This document shows, in pieces, positions 1 to 8,688 of a stretch of DNA of 55,671 bases. The notes below the pieces were generated by a model. The model was not told the DNA's origin. It saw only the letters and a list, made by a program, of their open reading frames with translations, and did not search any database. Position 1 is the first letter of the stretch; every line of letters starts with the position of its first letter. Position numbers and translations under genes: made by a program. The DNA lies in the NCBI RefSeq assembly GCF_017581925.1, contig NZ_JAGEVG010000024.1, forward strand, positions 1-55,671. Direction: 5' to 3'. The stretch comes from Gelidibacter pelagius (GTDB lineage Bacteria; Bacteroidota; Bacteroidia; Flavobacteriales; Flavobacteriaceae).

Positions 1-132
1 CTCTTTTATCTTTATTCTTTTCTCCTGCTTCTTGGCTCCTGGCTCCTTGCTCTTTATTCTTTTCTCCCGTTTCTATTTTCTATTCTCTTTTATCTTTATT
101 CTTTTCTCTTGCTTCTTGGCTCCTGGCTCCTG
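1..132. repeat. Intergenic direct repeat, pyrimidine-rich
   Basis: A 48-base unit at 1-48 recurs at 85-132 with one mismatch, giving an 84-base period. It contains the short repeated words TTTATTCTTTTCTC and GGCTCCT. No coding frame or RNA is recognised. Related wording (TCCTGGCTCCTGATTCTTG) occurs again near 50850, so it belongs to a dispersed family in this genome. Confidence 0.7.
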
Positions 133-243
133 ACAGTGTGTAGACAGGTAGAAGTTGAGGAGTTTAATAAGAACCTAATGAGATTATAATGAACTCTTCT
201 GAAAAGTAAATTGAAAATATCGCAATTAAAATAATTGATTTTT

Positions 244-251
244 TATATTTG
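244..251 (+). promoter_or_regulatory. Probable -7 promoter box for tRNA-Leu
   Basis: TATATTTG matches the flavobacterial -7 consensus TANNTTTG and lies about 100 bases before the tRNA gene. A clear -33 TTG at the usual 17-19 base spacing is not seen. The leader carries a perfect 12-base palindrome, AAGCAATTGCTT, at 308-319. Confidence 0.4.
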
Positions 252-349
252 CACCGCTAAAGTTCTTTTGGATTTAGTTTTGTTTACCAGACATAACGCA
301 GAACGCTAAGCAATTGCTTGACATTCAAATCCATTAATTATTATGTAAT

Positions 350-433
350 GCGCACGTGGCGGAATTGGTAGACGTGCCAGCTTGAGGGGCTGGTGACCAT
401 TAGGTCGTGGAAGTTCGAGTCTTCTCGTGCGCA
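350..433 (+). tRNA. tRNA-Leu (anticodon GAG)
   Basis: An 84-base class II tRNA. The acceptor stem pairs GCGCACG (350-356) with CGTGCGC (426-432), followed by discriminator A433. The D-arm has GGCGGAATTGGTAGAC, the anticodon stem-loop is CCAGC-TTGAGGG-GCTGG with anticodon GAG, a long variable arm is present, and the T-loop is GTTCGAGTC. CCA is not encoded. The long variable arm and the anticodon both identify leucine. Confidence 0.97.
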
Positions 434-444
434 CTATTTGCAAA

Positions 445-600
445 TCATTGCTTCAGAATGGAAGCTTCTCCGACAAATCCGTGCTTTCTAAAGCGCGGTC
501 TATCTAAAGAATCAGATGGAGTATGATCTAAATAAGGATAAGCGTTTTTTAAATCTAAAGTGACAACTGAATCACCAACCGCTTTTTCAATGCATTCCAA
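445..600 (-). pseudogene. Short open frame or gene remnant of about 51 codons
   Basis: On the minus strand a frame runs from a possible TTG at 600 to a TGA at 445-447, bounded upstream by an in-frame TAA at 613-615. The protein-like content includes the words VVTLDLKNAYPYLDHTP and RPRFRKHGFVGEA. It has a purine-rich stretch (AAGGAAAT) just before the TTG but no ATG. It could be the C-terminal relic of a larger gene or a small gene. The family is not recognised. Confidence 0.25.
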
Positions 601-652
601 TATTATTTCCTTTTAAAACACATGCCTTTTTACAACATGTCATAAAATAGTT

Positions 653-660
653 TAATTTTG
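653..660 (+). promoter_or_regulatory. -7 promoter box of the carH-like regulator
   Basis: TAATTTTG fits TANNTTTG and ends 21 bases before the ATG at 682. This decides the start of the downstream gene: an upstream in-frame TTG at 658 lies inside the promoter and so cannot be the start. A GTTTAA half-site at 650-655 overlaps the box and resembles one arm of the crtI operator. Confidence 0.5.
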
Positions 661-681
661 TTTTATACTTTTCAAAAAAGA

Positions 682-1581
682 ATGAACAACATCAAAACGA
701 TTTTCAGTATTAAGGACTTAGAAAACCTTACGGGAATAAAAGCGCATACCATCCGGATTTGGGAAAAACGTTATGATCTGCTCGAACCCGAACGCACGGA
801 CACCAATATTAGATTTTATAATTTAGGTCATCTTCAAAAATTGTTGAACATTAGTTTTTTGAACAATAATGGGCTGAAGATCTCAAAAATAGCATCTTTA
901 AAAACTTCTGAAATACATGACCAAGTCAGAGCATTAGCGGGCAAAGGCCAAGTGAAAAATCATGCCATAAATACGCTAAAATTAGCGATGTTGGATTTTG
1001 ATCAGGAACTTTTTTATGAAACCTATAATGGACTCATTAAAAACAAATCGTTCCGAGACCTGTTTTACGAGGTGTTTATACCTTTCCTTTCTGAAATTGG
1101 CATGCTATGGCAAACAGACACCATCACTCCTGCCCATGAGCATTTTATTTCGGCGCTCATCAAACAGAAGCTATTGGTAAATACGGAGCTTCTTCAGGCC
1201 AAAAACAAAATAGAGCACAACAATGCCTACGTTCTTTTTCTCCCGGATAATGAAATCCATGAGATTGGTCTCATGTTTGTAAATTATGAGCTTGTGGCAA
1301 AGGGACAGCGCGCAATTTTTCTGGGTTCCAGTGTTCCAATCGTGAGCCTAACTGATGTACTGGCCTATTATAAACAGGTGACGTTCATTTCCTATTTTAC
1401 AGTCAACCCTCCAAAAGCGGAACTCTCCAACTATCTTGCCGATTTTAATGCACAGCTTCTAAAAGATAATAACCATGAATTATGGATTCTTGGTCAGATG
1501 ACACAACACATTGACACTAAGGGTTTACCAAAGAATATTAAAACTTTTAAAACAATAGACAGTTTAATTGCGACGATTTAA
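682..1581 (+). CDS. carH: CarH/LitR-type MerR regulator, B12 (adenosylcobalamin) photoreceptor
   Basis: A 299-aa protein. An N-terminal MerR winged helix-turn-helix (residues about 8-75, with HTIRIWEKRY at 22-31) is followed by a helical-bundle domain and a Rossmann-like cobalamin-binding domain (about 180-299). Two signatures of the CarH family are visible: W143-x9-E153-H154 in the bundle, which caps the adenosyl group, and E191-x-H193-xx-G196, where H193 is the expected lower cobalt ligand. In the known family, dark-state AdoCbl tetramers repress carotenoid genes and light breaks them apart. Residue 144, next to the Trp, is Gln, where Thermus CarH (from memory) has the His that takes over cobalt ligation after light. 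The gene sits 48 bases before crtI, whose promoter holds an inverted repeat. The start is the ATG at 682, not the in-frame TTG within the promoter box. Function as a light sensor is inferred. Confidence 0.85.
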   Translation: MNNIKTIFSIKDLENLTGIKAHTIRIWEKRYDLLEPERTDTNIRFYNLGHLQKLLNISFLNNNGLKISKIASLKTSEIHDQVRALAGKGQVKNHAINTLKLAMLDFDQELFYETYNGLIKNKSFRDLFYEVFIPFLSEIGMLWQTDTITPAHEHFISALIKQKLLVNTELLQAKNKIEHNNAYVLFLPDNEIHEIGLMFVNYELVAKGQRAIFLGSSVPIVSLTDVLAYYKQVTFISYFTVNPPKAELSNYLADFNAQLLKDNNHELWILGQMTQHIDTKGLPKNIKTFKTIDSLIATI

Positions 1582-1591
1582 TGCCTTAGAA

Positions 1592-1622
1592 TTGTTTTTT
1601 GTTTAACTTTTATTTACTTTTG
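1592..1622 (+). promoter_or_regulatory. crtI promoter
   Basis: The -7 box TACTTTTG (1615-1622) fits TANNTTTG. A TTG at 1592-1594 lies 20 bases upstream, slightly wider than the usual 17-19. The predicted transcript would start at or a few bases before the crtI ATG (1630), making it nearly leaderless. Confidence 0.5.
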
Positions 1623-1630
1623 TTAAACAA
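1599..1630. promoter_or_regulatory. Inverted-repeat operator at the crtI promoter
   Basis: TTGTTTAAC (1599-1607) and GTTAAACAA (1622-1630) form a perfect 9-bp inverted repeat with a 14-base spacer. The -7 box lies in the spacer and the right arm ends on the A of the crtI ATG. A repressor bound here would block RNA polymerase. The neighbouring CarH-like protein is the natural candidate to bind it. Confidence 0.6.
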
Positions 1631-3117
1631 TGAGATTAAATATAGCCATCATCGGTTCTGGATTTTCTGCATTATCTGCAGCATGCTACCTTGCAAAAGA
1701 GGGTCATGAAGTTACCATTTTTGAAAAAAACAAGACCATCGGAGGTAGGGCAAGACAGCTCAAGAAAGAGGGATTTACCTTTGATATTGGCCCCACCTGG
1801 TATTGGATGCCCGATGTCTTTGAACGTTTTTTTGCCGATTTTGGAAAACAACCTTCAGATTATTATCAACTAGAAAAACTGAATCCAGCCTACAGCGTTT
1901 ATTTTGGAAAGGACGATTTTATTACCATTGAAGACACTTTGGGGAAAATTTGCGACACCTTTGAAAAAGAAGAACCCGGAAGTTCCCAAAAACTTAAAAA
2001 ATTCATTGCCAACGCCCAACACAATTATGACGTAGCCATTAAGGATTTAGTGTACCGACCAGGAGTGACTCCTTTTGAGTTGATGACTCCTGTGACCATT
2101 AAAAAATTGGATCAATTTTTTAGCACCATAAAAAAGGACGTCCGTAAGGAGTTTAAAAATGATCGCCTTGCCAAAATCCTGGAATTTCCAGTACTATTTC
2201 TCGGTGCAAAACCTGACAACACCCCATCATTTTATAGTTTTATGAATTATGCCGATTTTGGAATTGGCACTTTTCATCCAAAAAAAGGGATGTATGAAGT
2301 CATTTTAGCCATGGAACAACTCGCCAAAAGCTTGGGAGTGACCATTAAAACGGAGAATTCGGTCGAGAAAATTTTGGTTTCGGATAGTGAAGCAACCAGC
2401 ATCATTTCCAATGGTGAAGTCTATAATTGTGATATTGTTTTGAGCGGCGCCGATTACCATCATGCAGAAACTTTATTGGATAAAAAATACCGCCAATATT
2501 CCGAAGCGTATTGGGAAAAGAAGACTTTTGCGCCTTCCTCCCTCCTATTTTATGTGGCCTTTGATAAAAAAATAAAAAACGTCAACCATCATACGTTGTT
2601 TTTTGATGTTGATTTTGAAGCGCACGCCAAAGAGATCTATGACACCCCAAAATGGCCAGAAAATCCATTATTTTATGCAAGTTTTCCATCTTTAACCGAT
2701 AAGAGCGTGGCGCCCCAAGGTCAGGAAGCAGGTATATTTTTAATTCCGTTGGCACCTGGTTTAGAAGATACAGTCGAATTAAGGTCTGTTTATTTTGACA
2801 AAATAATACAGCGTTTTGAAAATTTAACCTCGCAAAGTGTAAAAAATAACATTATATTTAAAGAGTCTTTTTGTGTTAATGACTTTATAGAGGACTATAA
2901 CTCTTATAAAGGTAATGCCTACGGAATGGCAAATACACTGTTGCAAACCGCCTTTTTAAGACCCAAACTAAAAAGTAAAAAAGTAAAGAATTTATATTTT
3001 ACAGGCCAACTTACAGTTCCTGGTCCTGGAGTACCGCCATCATTGATTTCCGGAAAGTTGGTTGCTGAACTCATCAAAAAACATCATACACTGAAAGCTC
3101 ATGAAAGCGCTATTTGA
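1630..3117 (+). CDS. crtI: Phytoene desaturase
   Basis: A 495-aa FAD-dependent amine-oxidase-fold enzyme that desaturates phytoene to lycopene. The dinucleotide-binding motif GSGFSALSA is at residues 9-17, and the CrtI signature IGGRARQLKKEGFTFDIGP is at about 37-55. The typical C-terminal FAD motif (FTGQLTVPGPGVPPS) lies near residues 457-471. The length is typical for the bacterial CrtI family. The ATG at 1630 overlaps the inverted repeat, and the 3' end overlaps crtB by 17 bases, suggesting translational coupling. Related desaturases and ketolases share the fold, but the direct crtB, crtZ and crtY context supports CrtI. Confidence 0.95.
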   Translation: MRLNIAIIGSGFSALSAACYLAKEGHEVTIFEKNKTIGGRARQLKKEGFTFDIGPTWYWMPDVFERFFADFGKQPSDYYQLEKLNPAYSVYFGKDDFITIEDTLGKICDTFEKEEPGSSQKLKKFIANAQHNYDVAIKDLVYRPGVTPFELMTPVTIKKLDQFFSTIKKDVRKEFKNDRLAKILEFPVLFLGAKPDNTPSFYSFMNYADFGIGTFHPKKGMYEVILAMEQLAKSLGVTIKTENSVEKILVSDSEATSIISNGEVYNCDIVLSGADYHHAETLLDKKYRQYSEAYWEKKTFAPSSLLFYVAFDKKIKNVNHHTLFFDVDFEAHAKEIYDTPKWPENPLFYASFPSLTDKSVAPQGQEAGIFLIPLAPGLEDTVELRSVYFDKIIQRFENLTSQSVKNNIIFKESFCVNDFIEDYNSYKGNAYGMANTLLQTAFLRPKLKSKKVKNLYFTGQLTVPGPGVPPSLISGKLVAELIKKHHTLKAHESAI

Positions 3118-3940
3118 CTTCGTCTCACATCAATGTAGTAAGGCAGTTACCAACTCGTACAGCACGTCATTTTCTTTGGCCACCAAAATGTTGGCACAAA
3201 GTATCAGACAGGATATTTATAATATCTACGGATTTGTGCGCTTTGCCGATGAGATCGTCGATTCTTTCCACGATTATGATAAAGAGGCGCTTTTCGACCG
3301 TTTTGAGGAAGATCTGGAACTCGCCCTTTTGCATAAAATCAGTTTGAATCCCATTTTGAATGCCTTTCAGGAAACGTATCACAAATACAATATTGACAAG
3401 GATTTGGTGGTTTCTTTTATGAAAAGCATGCGATTGGATTTGCACAAAAGTGATTACTTGACGGAAGCAGAATATAAAATGTATATTTATGGCTCTGCCG
3501 ATGTGGTCGGGCTCATGTGTTTAATGGTGTTTGTGAAAGGTGACAGAAAAAAGTATGAACATTTGAAAGAAAGTGCCATGAGTTTAGGTTCAGCATTTCA
3601 AAAAGTGAATTTTTTAAGGGACTTAAAAGCCGATTATGAGGATTTGAGCCGGACATACTTCCCCAACACCAATTTGAATCACTTAGATGAAGGTTCCAAA
3701 CAACGGATAATCAAGGATATCGAGAATGATTTTACTTTAGGTTTTCAAGGTATAAAGGAACTTCCCATTGAGGCGAAATTTGGTGTTTTCATGGCCTATC
3801 GCTACTACTACCAACTCCTTAAAAAGTTGAAGAGCACCCCTGCATTGGAAATAAAGTCCACTCGCATCCGCGTACCCAACTATAAGAAGTTTGAACTTTT
3901 GACCAGAAGTTACGTCAAGTATCAACTCAATTTAATGTAA
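3101..3940 (+). CDS. crtB: Phytoene synthase
   Basis: A 279-aa squalene/phytoene synthase that condenses two geranylgeranyl diphosphates to phytoene. The first Asp-rich motif, DEIVD, is at residues 50-54, and the second, in FLRDLKADYED, is at about 171-181. These bind Mg-diphosphate. The gene begins 17 bases inside crtI and is followed after 8 bases by crtZ. A geranylgeranyl diphosphate synthase (crtE) is not in the window and must lie elsewhere. Confidence 0.95.
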   Translation: MKALFDFVSHQCSKAVTNSYSTSFSLATKMLAQSIRQDIYNIYGFVRFADEIVDSFHDYDKEALFDRFEEDLELALLHKISLNPILNAFQETYHKYNIDKDLVVSFMKSMRLDLHKSDYLTEAEYKMYIYGSADVVGLMCLMVFVKGDRKKYEHLKESAMSLGSAFQKVNFLRDLKADYEDLSRTYFPNTNLNHLDEGSKQRIIKDIENDFTLGFQGIKELPIEAKFGVFMAYRYYYQLLKKLKSTPALEIKSTRIRVPNYKKFELLTRSYVKYQLNLM

Positions 3941-3948
3941 ATTTGATC

Positions 3949-4398
3949 ATGCAAACATTTTATTGGATCCTTATATTTTTTGGCACATTTGCCATGATGG
4001 AGTTTAATGCGTGGTTTACTCACAAGTACATTATGCATGGTTTTCTATGGAGCCTTCATAAAGACCATCACAAAAAAGACCATAAAAGCTGGTTTGAACG
4101 CAATGATGCCTTCTTCATCTTTTATGCCGTGGTGAGCATGACCTTGTTTTATCTTTGGAGTTATGAAGATCTTTGGTACTGCCTTCCGCTTGCACTCGGC
4201 ATTTTAGCTTACGGAATTGCCTATTTTACCGTTCATGACATTTTCATACATCAACGCTTTAAAATCTTTAGAAACGCCAATAACAGGTATGCTAAAGGGG
4301 TAAGACGCGCCCACAAAATGCATCACAAGCATTTGGGAAAAGAAGATGGCGAATGTTTTGGGATGCTTATCGTTCCTTTTAAATACTTCAAAAAATAA
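3949..4398 (+). CDS. crtZ: Beta-carotene hydroxylase
   Basis: A 149-aa integral membrane di-iron hydroxylase of the fatty acid hydroxylase superfamily that converts beta-carotene to zeaxanthin. Its four histidine motifs are HKYIMH (25-30), HKDHH (37-41), HDIFIH (96-101) and HKMHH (122-126). Hydrophobic segments lie near 5-20, 53-70 and 77-95. The ATG at 3949 is preferred over an in-frame TTG two codons earlier. The gene lies in the crt operon between crtB and crtY. Confidence 0.92.
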   Translation: MQTFYWILIFFGTFAMMEFNAWFTHKYIMHGFLWSLHKDHHKKDHKSWFERNDAFFIFYAVVSMTLFYLWSYEDLWYCLPLALGILAYGIAYFTVHDIFIHQRFKIFRNANNRYAKGVRRAHKMHHKHLGKEDGECFGMLIVPFKYFKK

Positions 4399-4412
4399 TC
4401 GATAGGTCAGAC

Positions 4413-5567
4413 ATGCAAGACGATAACCATTTTGATTATCTCATTATTGGAAATGGTCTTGCCGGGTTGCAATTAGCCTTGGAACTGTCAAAAGATCCAT
4501 TTTTCAAGACCTACACCATCGGTCTTATTGATCCCTCCAATAAATCTGAAAACGATAAAACCTGGAGTTTTTGGGAACAGGGTCAGGGAAAATTTGACGC
4601 GATTGTAGAAAAGGTTTGGCACACTGCGAAATTCGAATCTGCTGAAGTTTCATTAACCCTGCCTCTCAAAGAATACGATTACAAAACCATCAGATCCATT
4701 GAATTTTACAATTGGGCAAAAAAGGAACTATCAGCAAAAGACAATTTCAAATTCATTTTAGATACTGTTCAAAACATTGAAGAAGCTGATGGCATCAAAG
4801 TCGTTGGCGACCACCAAAGCTATTCGGCAAACCATGTGTTTGACAGCAGAGTTCCCAAGGAATTTTACGCGAAGGAATCACATTACACCTTAATCCATCA
4901 GCATTTTAAAGGATGGATCATCGAAACTGAATCGGCTTGCTTTCAACCGGAAGCTTTTACGATGATGGATTACAGATTTCAATATAAAGATTCCACAAGT
5001 TTTATCTATGTCTTGCCATTTTCCGAAACCAAGGCCTTGGTAGAATATACCTTTTTCACACCATTTCTGGTTGAAACTGAGGTTTATGAGGAGGCACTAA
5101 AAAACTATCTCAAAACCGAATACCAACTAAGCAATTTTCAAATTCTGGAAACTGAAGTTGGCAATATTCCGATGACCGATTTCCCATTTTGGAACTATCA
5201 CACAGAAAATATTACTAAAATTGGTACTGGAGGCGGTTGGGTCAAAGGCTCAACGGGCTATTCTTTTAAGCATACCGAAAAGCATGTTGCCAAAATTATA
5301 GAGAACATCAAAGCAAAGAAAAGTCCCTCCCATCAATTATTCAAAAAGAAATTCAAGTTTTACGATAAGATCTTTCTAAAAGTACTCCACGATGAAAACG
5401 AAAAAGGCGTGTGGATTTTCGAAAGCTTCTATTCCAAAAATTCCATAAGGACTATGTTTCGGTTTTTAGATGAGGAGACCACCTTTTCGGAAGACCTCGG
5501 CATTATGAAATCGCTTTTTTCAATGGCTTTCATAAAGGCTTTCTTTAAGGTATTATTCAAGTCGTAA
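4413..5567 (+). CDS. crtY: Lycopene beta-cyclase
   Basis: A 384-aa FAD-dependent cyclase of the CrtY type that converts lycopene to beta-carotene. The dinucleotide-binding segment YLIIGNGLAGLQLALEL is at residues 9-25. The cyclase motif DKTWSFWE is at 48-55, and GTGGGWVKGSTGYSF lies roughly at 272-286. It is the last gene of the crt cluster, 14 bases after crtZ. Its 3' end overlaps by 15 bases the end of the convergent thioredoxin-like gene. With CrtZ the predicted end product is zeaxanthin, possibly modified further by genes elsewhere. Confidence 0.92.
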   Translation: MQDDNHFDYLIIGNGLAGLQLALELSKDPFFKTYTIGLIDPSNKSENDKTWSFWEQGQGKFDAIVEKVWHTAKFESAEVSLTLPLKEYDYKTIRSIEFYNWAKKELSAKDNFKFILDTVQNIEEADGIKVVGDHQSYSANHVFDSRVPKEFYAKESHYTLIHQHFKGWIIETESACFQPEAFTMMDYRFQYKDSTSFIYVLPFSETKALVEYTFFTPFLVETEVYEEALKNYLKTEYQLSNFQILETEVGNIPMTDFPFWNYHTENITKIGTGGGWVKGSTGYSFKHTEKHVAKIIENIKAKKSPSHQLFKKKFKFYDKIFLKVLHDENEKGVWIFESFYSKNSIRTMFRFLDEETTFSEDLGIMKSLFSMAFIKAFFKVLFKS

Positions 5568-6125
5568 AAGATCATCCAATAATTTCCTTACACTCTTACT
5601 GTTCCAATCGGCCGCACCCGTCTTATCAATAACGATATTCCCTTGTTGATCCAAAACAAAAGTCCGCGGAATGGAAGACGTTTCCAATTGCTCAGGATTT
5701 GCAGTCAAAGAAGCATGCACTAAAAACTCGTAGTCATTCTTTTTCTTGAATTTGGAAATGACCTCTTGCGTTTCATTTGAAACAAAAAGAAAATCGACAT
5801 CGTCCTTATAGTCTTGATATAATTTTTCCATACTTGGCATTTCAGCAATACATGGCGGACACCAAGTCGCCCAGAAATTGATAAAAACCACCTTTCCTCT
5901 GGCGTCATTAAAGTTATAGGCCAAACCATTCTCATCTACAAGTTGCCAGTTATAATCGGTCAGAACAACACGATCCTCTTCGTCAATCACCGACGGACTG
6001 AACATAGCCAAACCCTTTTGTAAAAAAACTTGAATCGGCTGTCGTGTTTGCGGGATAACGATCAGCAAAATAATCACAAGAAAAATAATATTACTACGTT
6101 GACTTTTTGATATTTTCATTGCCAT
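5553..6125 (-). CDS. TlpA-like membrane-anchored thioredoxin
   Basis: A 190-aa protein with one N-terminal membrane segment (about 12-25) and a periplasmic TlpA/ResA-type thioredoxin domain (about 58-188). The redox motif is WCPPC at 88-92 within FINFWATWCPPC. The cis-Pro region is SSIPRTFVLD. It probably reduces disulfides in exported proteins or during cytochrome maturation; the substrate is unknown. It lies downstream of aconitase on the same strand but is separated by a terminator-like hairpin that ends 6 bases before the start codon. Its 3' end overlaps crtY tail to tail. Confidence 0.88.
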   Translation of the reverse strand: MAMKISKSQRSNIIFLVIILLIVIPQTRQPIQVFLQKGLAMFSPSVIDEEDRVVLTDYNWQLVDENGLAYNFNDARGKVVFINFWATWCPPCIAEMPSMEKLYQDYKDDVDFLFVSNETQEVISKFKKKNDYEFLVHASLTANPEQLETSSIPRTFVLDQQGNIVIDKTGAADWNSKSVRKLLDDLLRLE

Positions 6126-6130
6126 AAATT

Positions 6131-6159
6131 AAAAACTCCCAATATTCATCGGGAGTTTT
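6131..6159 (-). terminator. Intrinsic terminator after aconitase
   Basis: AAAACTCCC (6132-6140) pairs with GGGAGTTTT (6151-6159) around a 10-base loop. Read on the minus strand the stem is followed by a short T run. It lies between the aconitase stop (6184) and the thioredoxin-like ATG (6125), so it either ends the aconitase transcript or acts as an attenuator for the next gene. Confidence 0.7.
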
Positions 6160-6183
6160 ATAATTAATAATACGATTATCTAC

Positions 6184-8448
6184 TTAAGAAGCACTTTCCT
6201 TTTTAATCAAGTTCAATGCAGAACCTTCATTGTACCAATCAATTTGTTGTTGATTGTACGTATGGTTCACTTTGATAACGTCCTTACTGCCATCGGCATG
6301 AACGAACTCTATATGAAGTGGTTTGTCCGGCGCAAATTGATCTAAGTCCAAGAAATTGATGGTATCATCTTCCTGAATCAAATCGTAATCACTTTCATTA
6401 TCGAAAGTCAAGCCCAACATCCCTTGTTTTTTAAGGTTTGTTTCATGGATACGTGCAAAAGACTTCACCAATACCGCCGCAACACCCAAGTGTCTTGGCT
6501 CCATGGCCGCATGCTCACGAGAAGAACCTTCACCGTAGTTATGGTCGCCCACAACAATCGTATGGATACCTTTTGCTTTATAATCTCTTGCTACATCAGG
6601 AACACCGCCAAACTCACCAGTCAATTGGTTTTTAATAAAGTTTGTTTTCTTTCCAAAAGCATTTACGGCTCCAATAAGCATATTGTTGGAAATATTATCC
6701 AAATGCCCTCTGTAACGCAACCATGGTCCAGCCATTGAAATATGGTCTGTGGTACATTTTCCAAAAGCTTTGATCAATAGTTTTGCACCAGTAATTTTAT
6801 TTCCTAAAGGTGTAAAAGGTTCTAATAATTGCAAACGCTCTGAGGTTGGACTAACCGATACATCCACTTTACTTCCGTCTTCAACCGGCTCTATATATCC
6901 TGCATCTTCTACATCAAAACCTCTTGGTGGCAATTCAATACCTTGTGGTGGATCCAATCGCACTTCTTCTCCATCTTCATTGATCAAGACATCATTCATC
7001 GGATCGAAATCCAAACGTCCCGAAATAGCAATTGCAGCCACCATTTCTGGAGATCCCACAAAGGCGTGTGTATTAGGATTGCCATCAGCACGTTTAGAAA
7101 AGTTACGGTTGAACGAATGTACAATCGTATTTTTCTCATCCCCTTTTAAATCACTTCTATCCCACTGCCCAATACAAGGCCCACAAGCATTCGTAAAAAT
7201 AGTGGCATCTAAATCTTCAAATATTTTTAAAATACCGTCACGTTCTGCGGTGAAACGGATCTGTTCAGAACCCGGATTGATCCCAAAGTCTGATTTTGCT
7301 TTTATATTTTTATCTACGGCCTGTTTCGCAATGGAAGCAGCACGTGTCAAATCTTCATAAGACGAGTTGGTACATGAGCCGATCAAGCCCCACTCAACTT
7401 TAATTGGCCATCCTTTTTCTTTGGCAAGTTTACCAAGCTGTCCAACTGGCGTAGCCAAATCTGGCGTAAACGGTCCGTTTAAGTGTGGACGTAAGGTATC
7501 TAAGTTAATTTCAATAACTTGATCAAAATAGGACTCAGGATCTTCATAAACCTCAGGATCACCGGTCAAATACTCACGGATTTTATTAGCTTCATCAGCT
7601 ACTTCATTACGGTCTGTCGCTCTTAAGAAACGCTCCATAGAATCGTCGTAACCAAATGTAGATGTCGTCGCGCCAATTTCGGCACCCATATTACAAATGG
7701 TTCCTTTTCCTGTACAGGATAGGTTCTTTGCACCAGGTCCAAAATATTCAACAATGGCTCCGGTACCACCTTTCACGGTCAAAATACCAGCCACTTTTAA
7801 GATCACGTCTTTAGAAGCAGTCCATCCGTTCAAATTTCCTGTCAATTTCACGCCAATCAGCTTAGGAAATCTCAATTCCCACGCCATCCCGGCCATCACG
7901 TCAACAGCATCTGCACCTCCAACACCAATAGCTACCATTCCCAATCCACCTGCGTTCACAGTATGCGAATCGGTTCCGATCATCATTCCGCCTGGAAATG
8001 CATAATTTTCTAAAACAACTTGGTGGATAATACCTGCACCTGGTTTCCAGAAGCCGATACCATATTTATTAGATACTGACGCTAAAAAATCAAAAACTTC
8101 ACTGCTCGTTTCATTTGCCCGTTTTAAATCTGGCGCTGCACCTTGCTTTGCTTGAATCAAGTGGTCACAATGTGTTGTTGTAGGAACTGCAACTTTAGGT
8201 TTTCCTGCTTGCATAAACTGCAACAGTGCCATTTGTGCCGTAGCATCCTGCAACGCAATCCTGTCCGGAGCAAAGTCTACATAGTCTTTACCTCTTGTAA
8301 AAGCGGTGGTTGGATTCCCATCCCAAAGGTGGGCGTATAAAATCTTTTCAGATAAAGTTAAAGGTTTACCAACAATCTGACGTGCTTTGTCCACACGTTC
8401 AGGCATAGTTTTGTAAACTTTTTTAATCATGTCAATATCAAATGCCAT
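6184..8448 (-). CDS. acnA: Aconitate hydratase, mitochondrial type
   Basis: A 754-aa [4Fe-4S] enzyme that interconverts citrate and isocitrate in the TCA cycle. The three cluster cysteines are C359 (GSCTNSS) and C422/C425 ([10 protein letters not shown]). The N-terminal substrate-binding segment [14 protein letters not shown] is at 158-171. The C-terminal swivel domain includes [15 protein letters not shown]. Length and motif spacing fit the mitochondrial aconitase branch common in Bacteroidota rather than AcnB; the symbol acnA is used loosely. It is likely transcribed from a -7 box at 8502-8509. Confidence 0.96.
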   Translation of the reverse strand: MAFDIDMIKKVYKTMPERVDKARQIVGKPLTLSEKILYAHLWDGNPTTAFTRGKDYVDFAPDRIALQDATAQMALLQFMQAGKPKVAVPTTTHCDHLIQAKQGAAPDLKRANETSSEVFDFLASVSNKYGIGFWKPGAGIIHQVVLENYAFPGGMMIGTDSHTVNAGGLGMVAIGVGGADAVDVMAGMAWELRFPKLIGVKLTGNLNGWTASKDVILKVAGILTVKGGTGAIVEYFGPGAKNLSCTGKGTICNMGAEIGATTSTFGYDDSMERFLRATDRNEVADEANKIREYLTGDPEVYEDPESYFDQVIEINLDTLRPHLNGPFTPDLATPVGQLGKLAKEKGWPIKVEWGLIGSCTNSSYEDLTRAASIAKQAVDKNIKAKSDFGINPGSEQIRFTAERDGILKIFEDLDATIFTNACGPCIGQWDRSDLKGDEKNTIVHSFNRNFSKRADGNPNTHAFVGSPEMVAAIAISGRLDFDPMNDVLINEDGEEVRLDPPQGIELPPRGFDVEDAGYIEPVEDGSKVDVSVSPTSERLQLLEPFTPLGNKITGAKLLIKAFGKCTTDHISMAGPWLRYRGHLDNISNNMLIGAVNAFGKKTNFIKNQLTGEFGGVPDVARDYKAKGIHTIVVGDHNYGEGSSREHAAMEPRHLGVAAVLVKSFARIHETNLKKQGMLGLTFDNESDYDLIQEDDTINFLDLDQFAPDKPLHIEFVHADGSKDVIKVNHTYNQQQIDWYNEGSALNLIKKESAS

Positions 8449-8482
8449 AGAGTATATTTTAAGGTTGATGTTTATTTTATGT

Positions 8483-8509
8483 TCCGAGGACTCGGAGTGT
8501 GCAAATTTA
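8483..8509 (-). promoter_or_regulatory. Aconitase promoter with palindrome at the transcript start
   Basis: On the minus strand TAAATTTG (8509 to 8502) fits the -7 consensus. Immediately downstream TCCGAG-GA-CTCGGA (8483-8496) forms a 6-bp inverted repeat near the expected start of transcription, about 35 bases before the ATG. It could be an operator or a 5' hairpin. No good -33 element is seen. Confidence 0.45.
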
Positions 8510-8688
8510 CGAAATTTAAGAGACTTTTAAAAATCTGTAAGGAAATCAAACAAACATTAAACATTCATCAATAAATAGCAAATAAAAGGCTGCGAAATAG
8601 TGACTTTGACAAAATAGATGCTGATAAAATATTGAATTAACAATTTATCTGATCAGTGAATCTTTTCAAAATGAAAATTGAAGGTATT

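Noticed and set aside
1-132. Short repeats as a CRISPR array
   Set aside because: Units are low-complexity and lack unique spacers of constant length; no cas genes occur. The same applies to the arrays near 18950, 21200 and 26750.
658-681. In-frame TTG start that would add eight residues to the CarH-like protein
   Set aside because: It lies inside the -7 promoter box, and the ATG at 682 gives a normal MerR N-terminus.
6749-7360. 203-codon open frame antisense to aconitase
   Set aside because: It mirrors the strongly conserved aconitase frame, has no recognisable domain, and is a codon-composition shadow.
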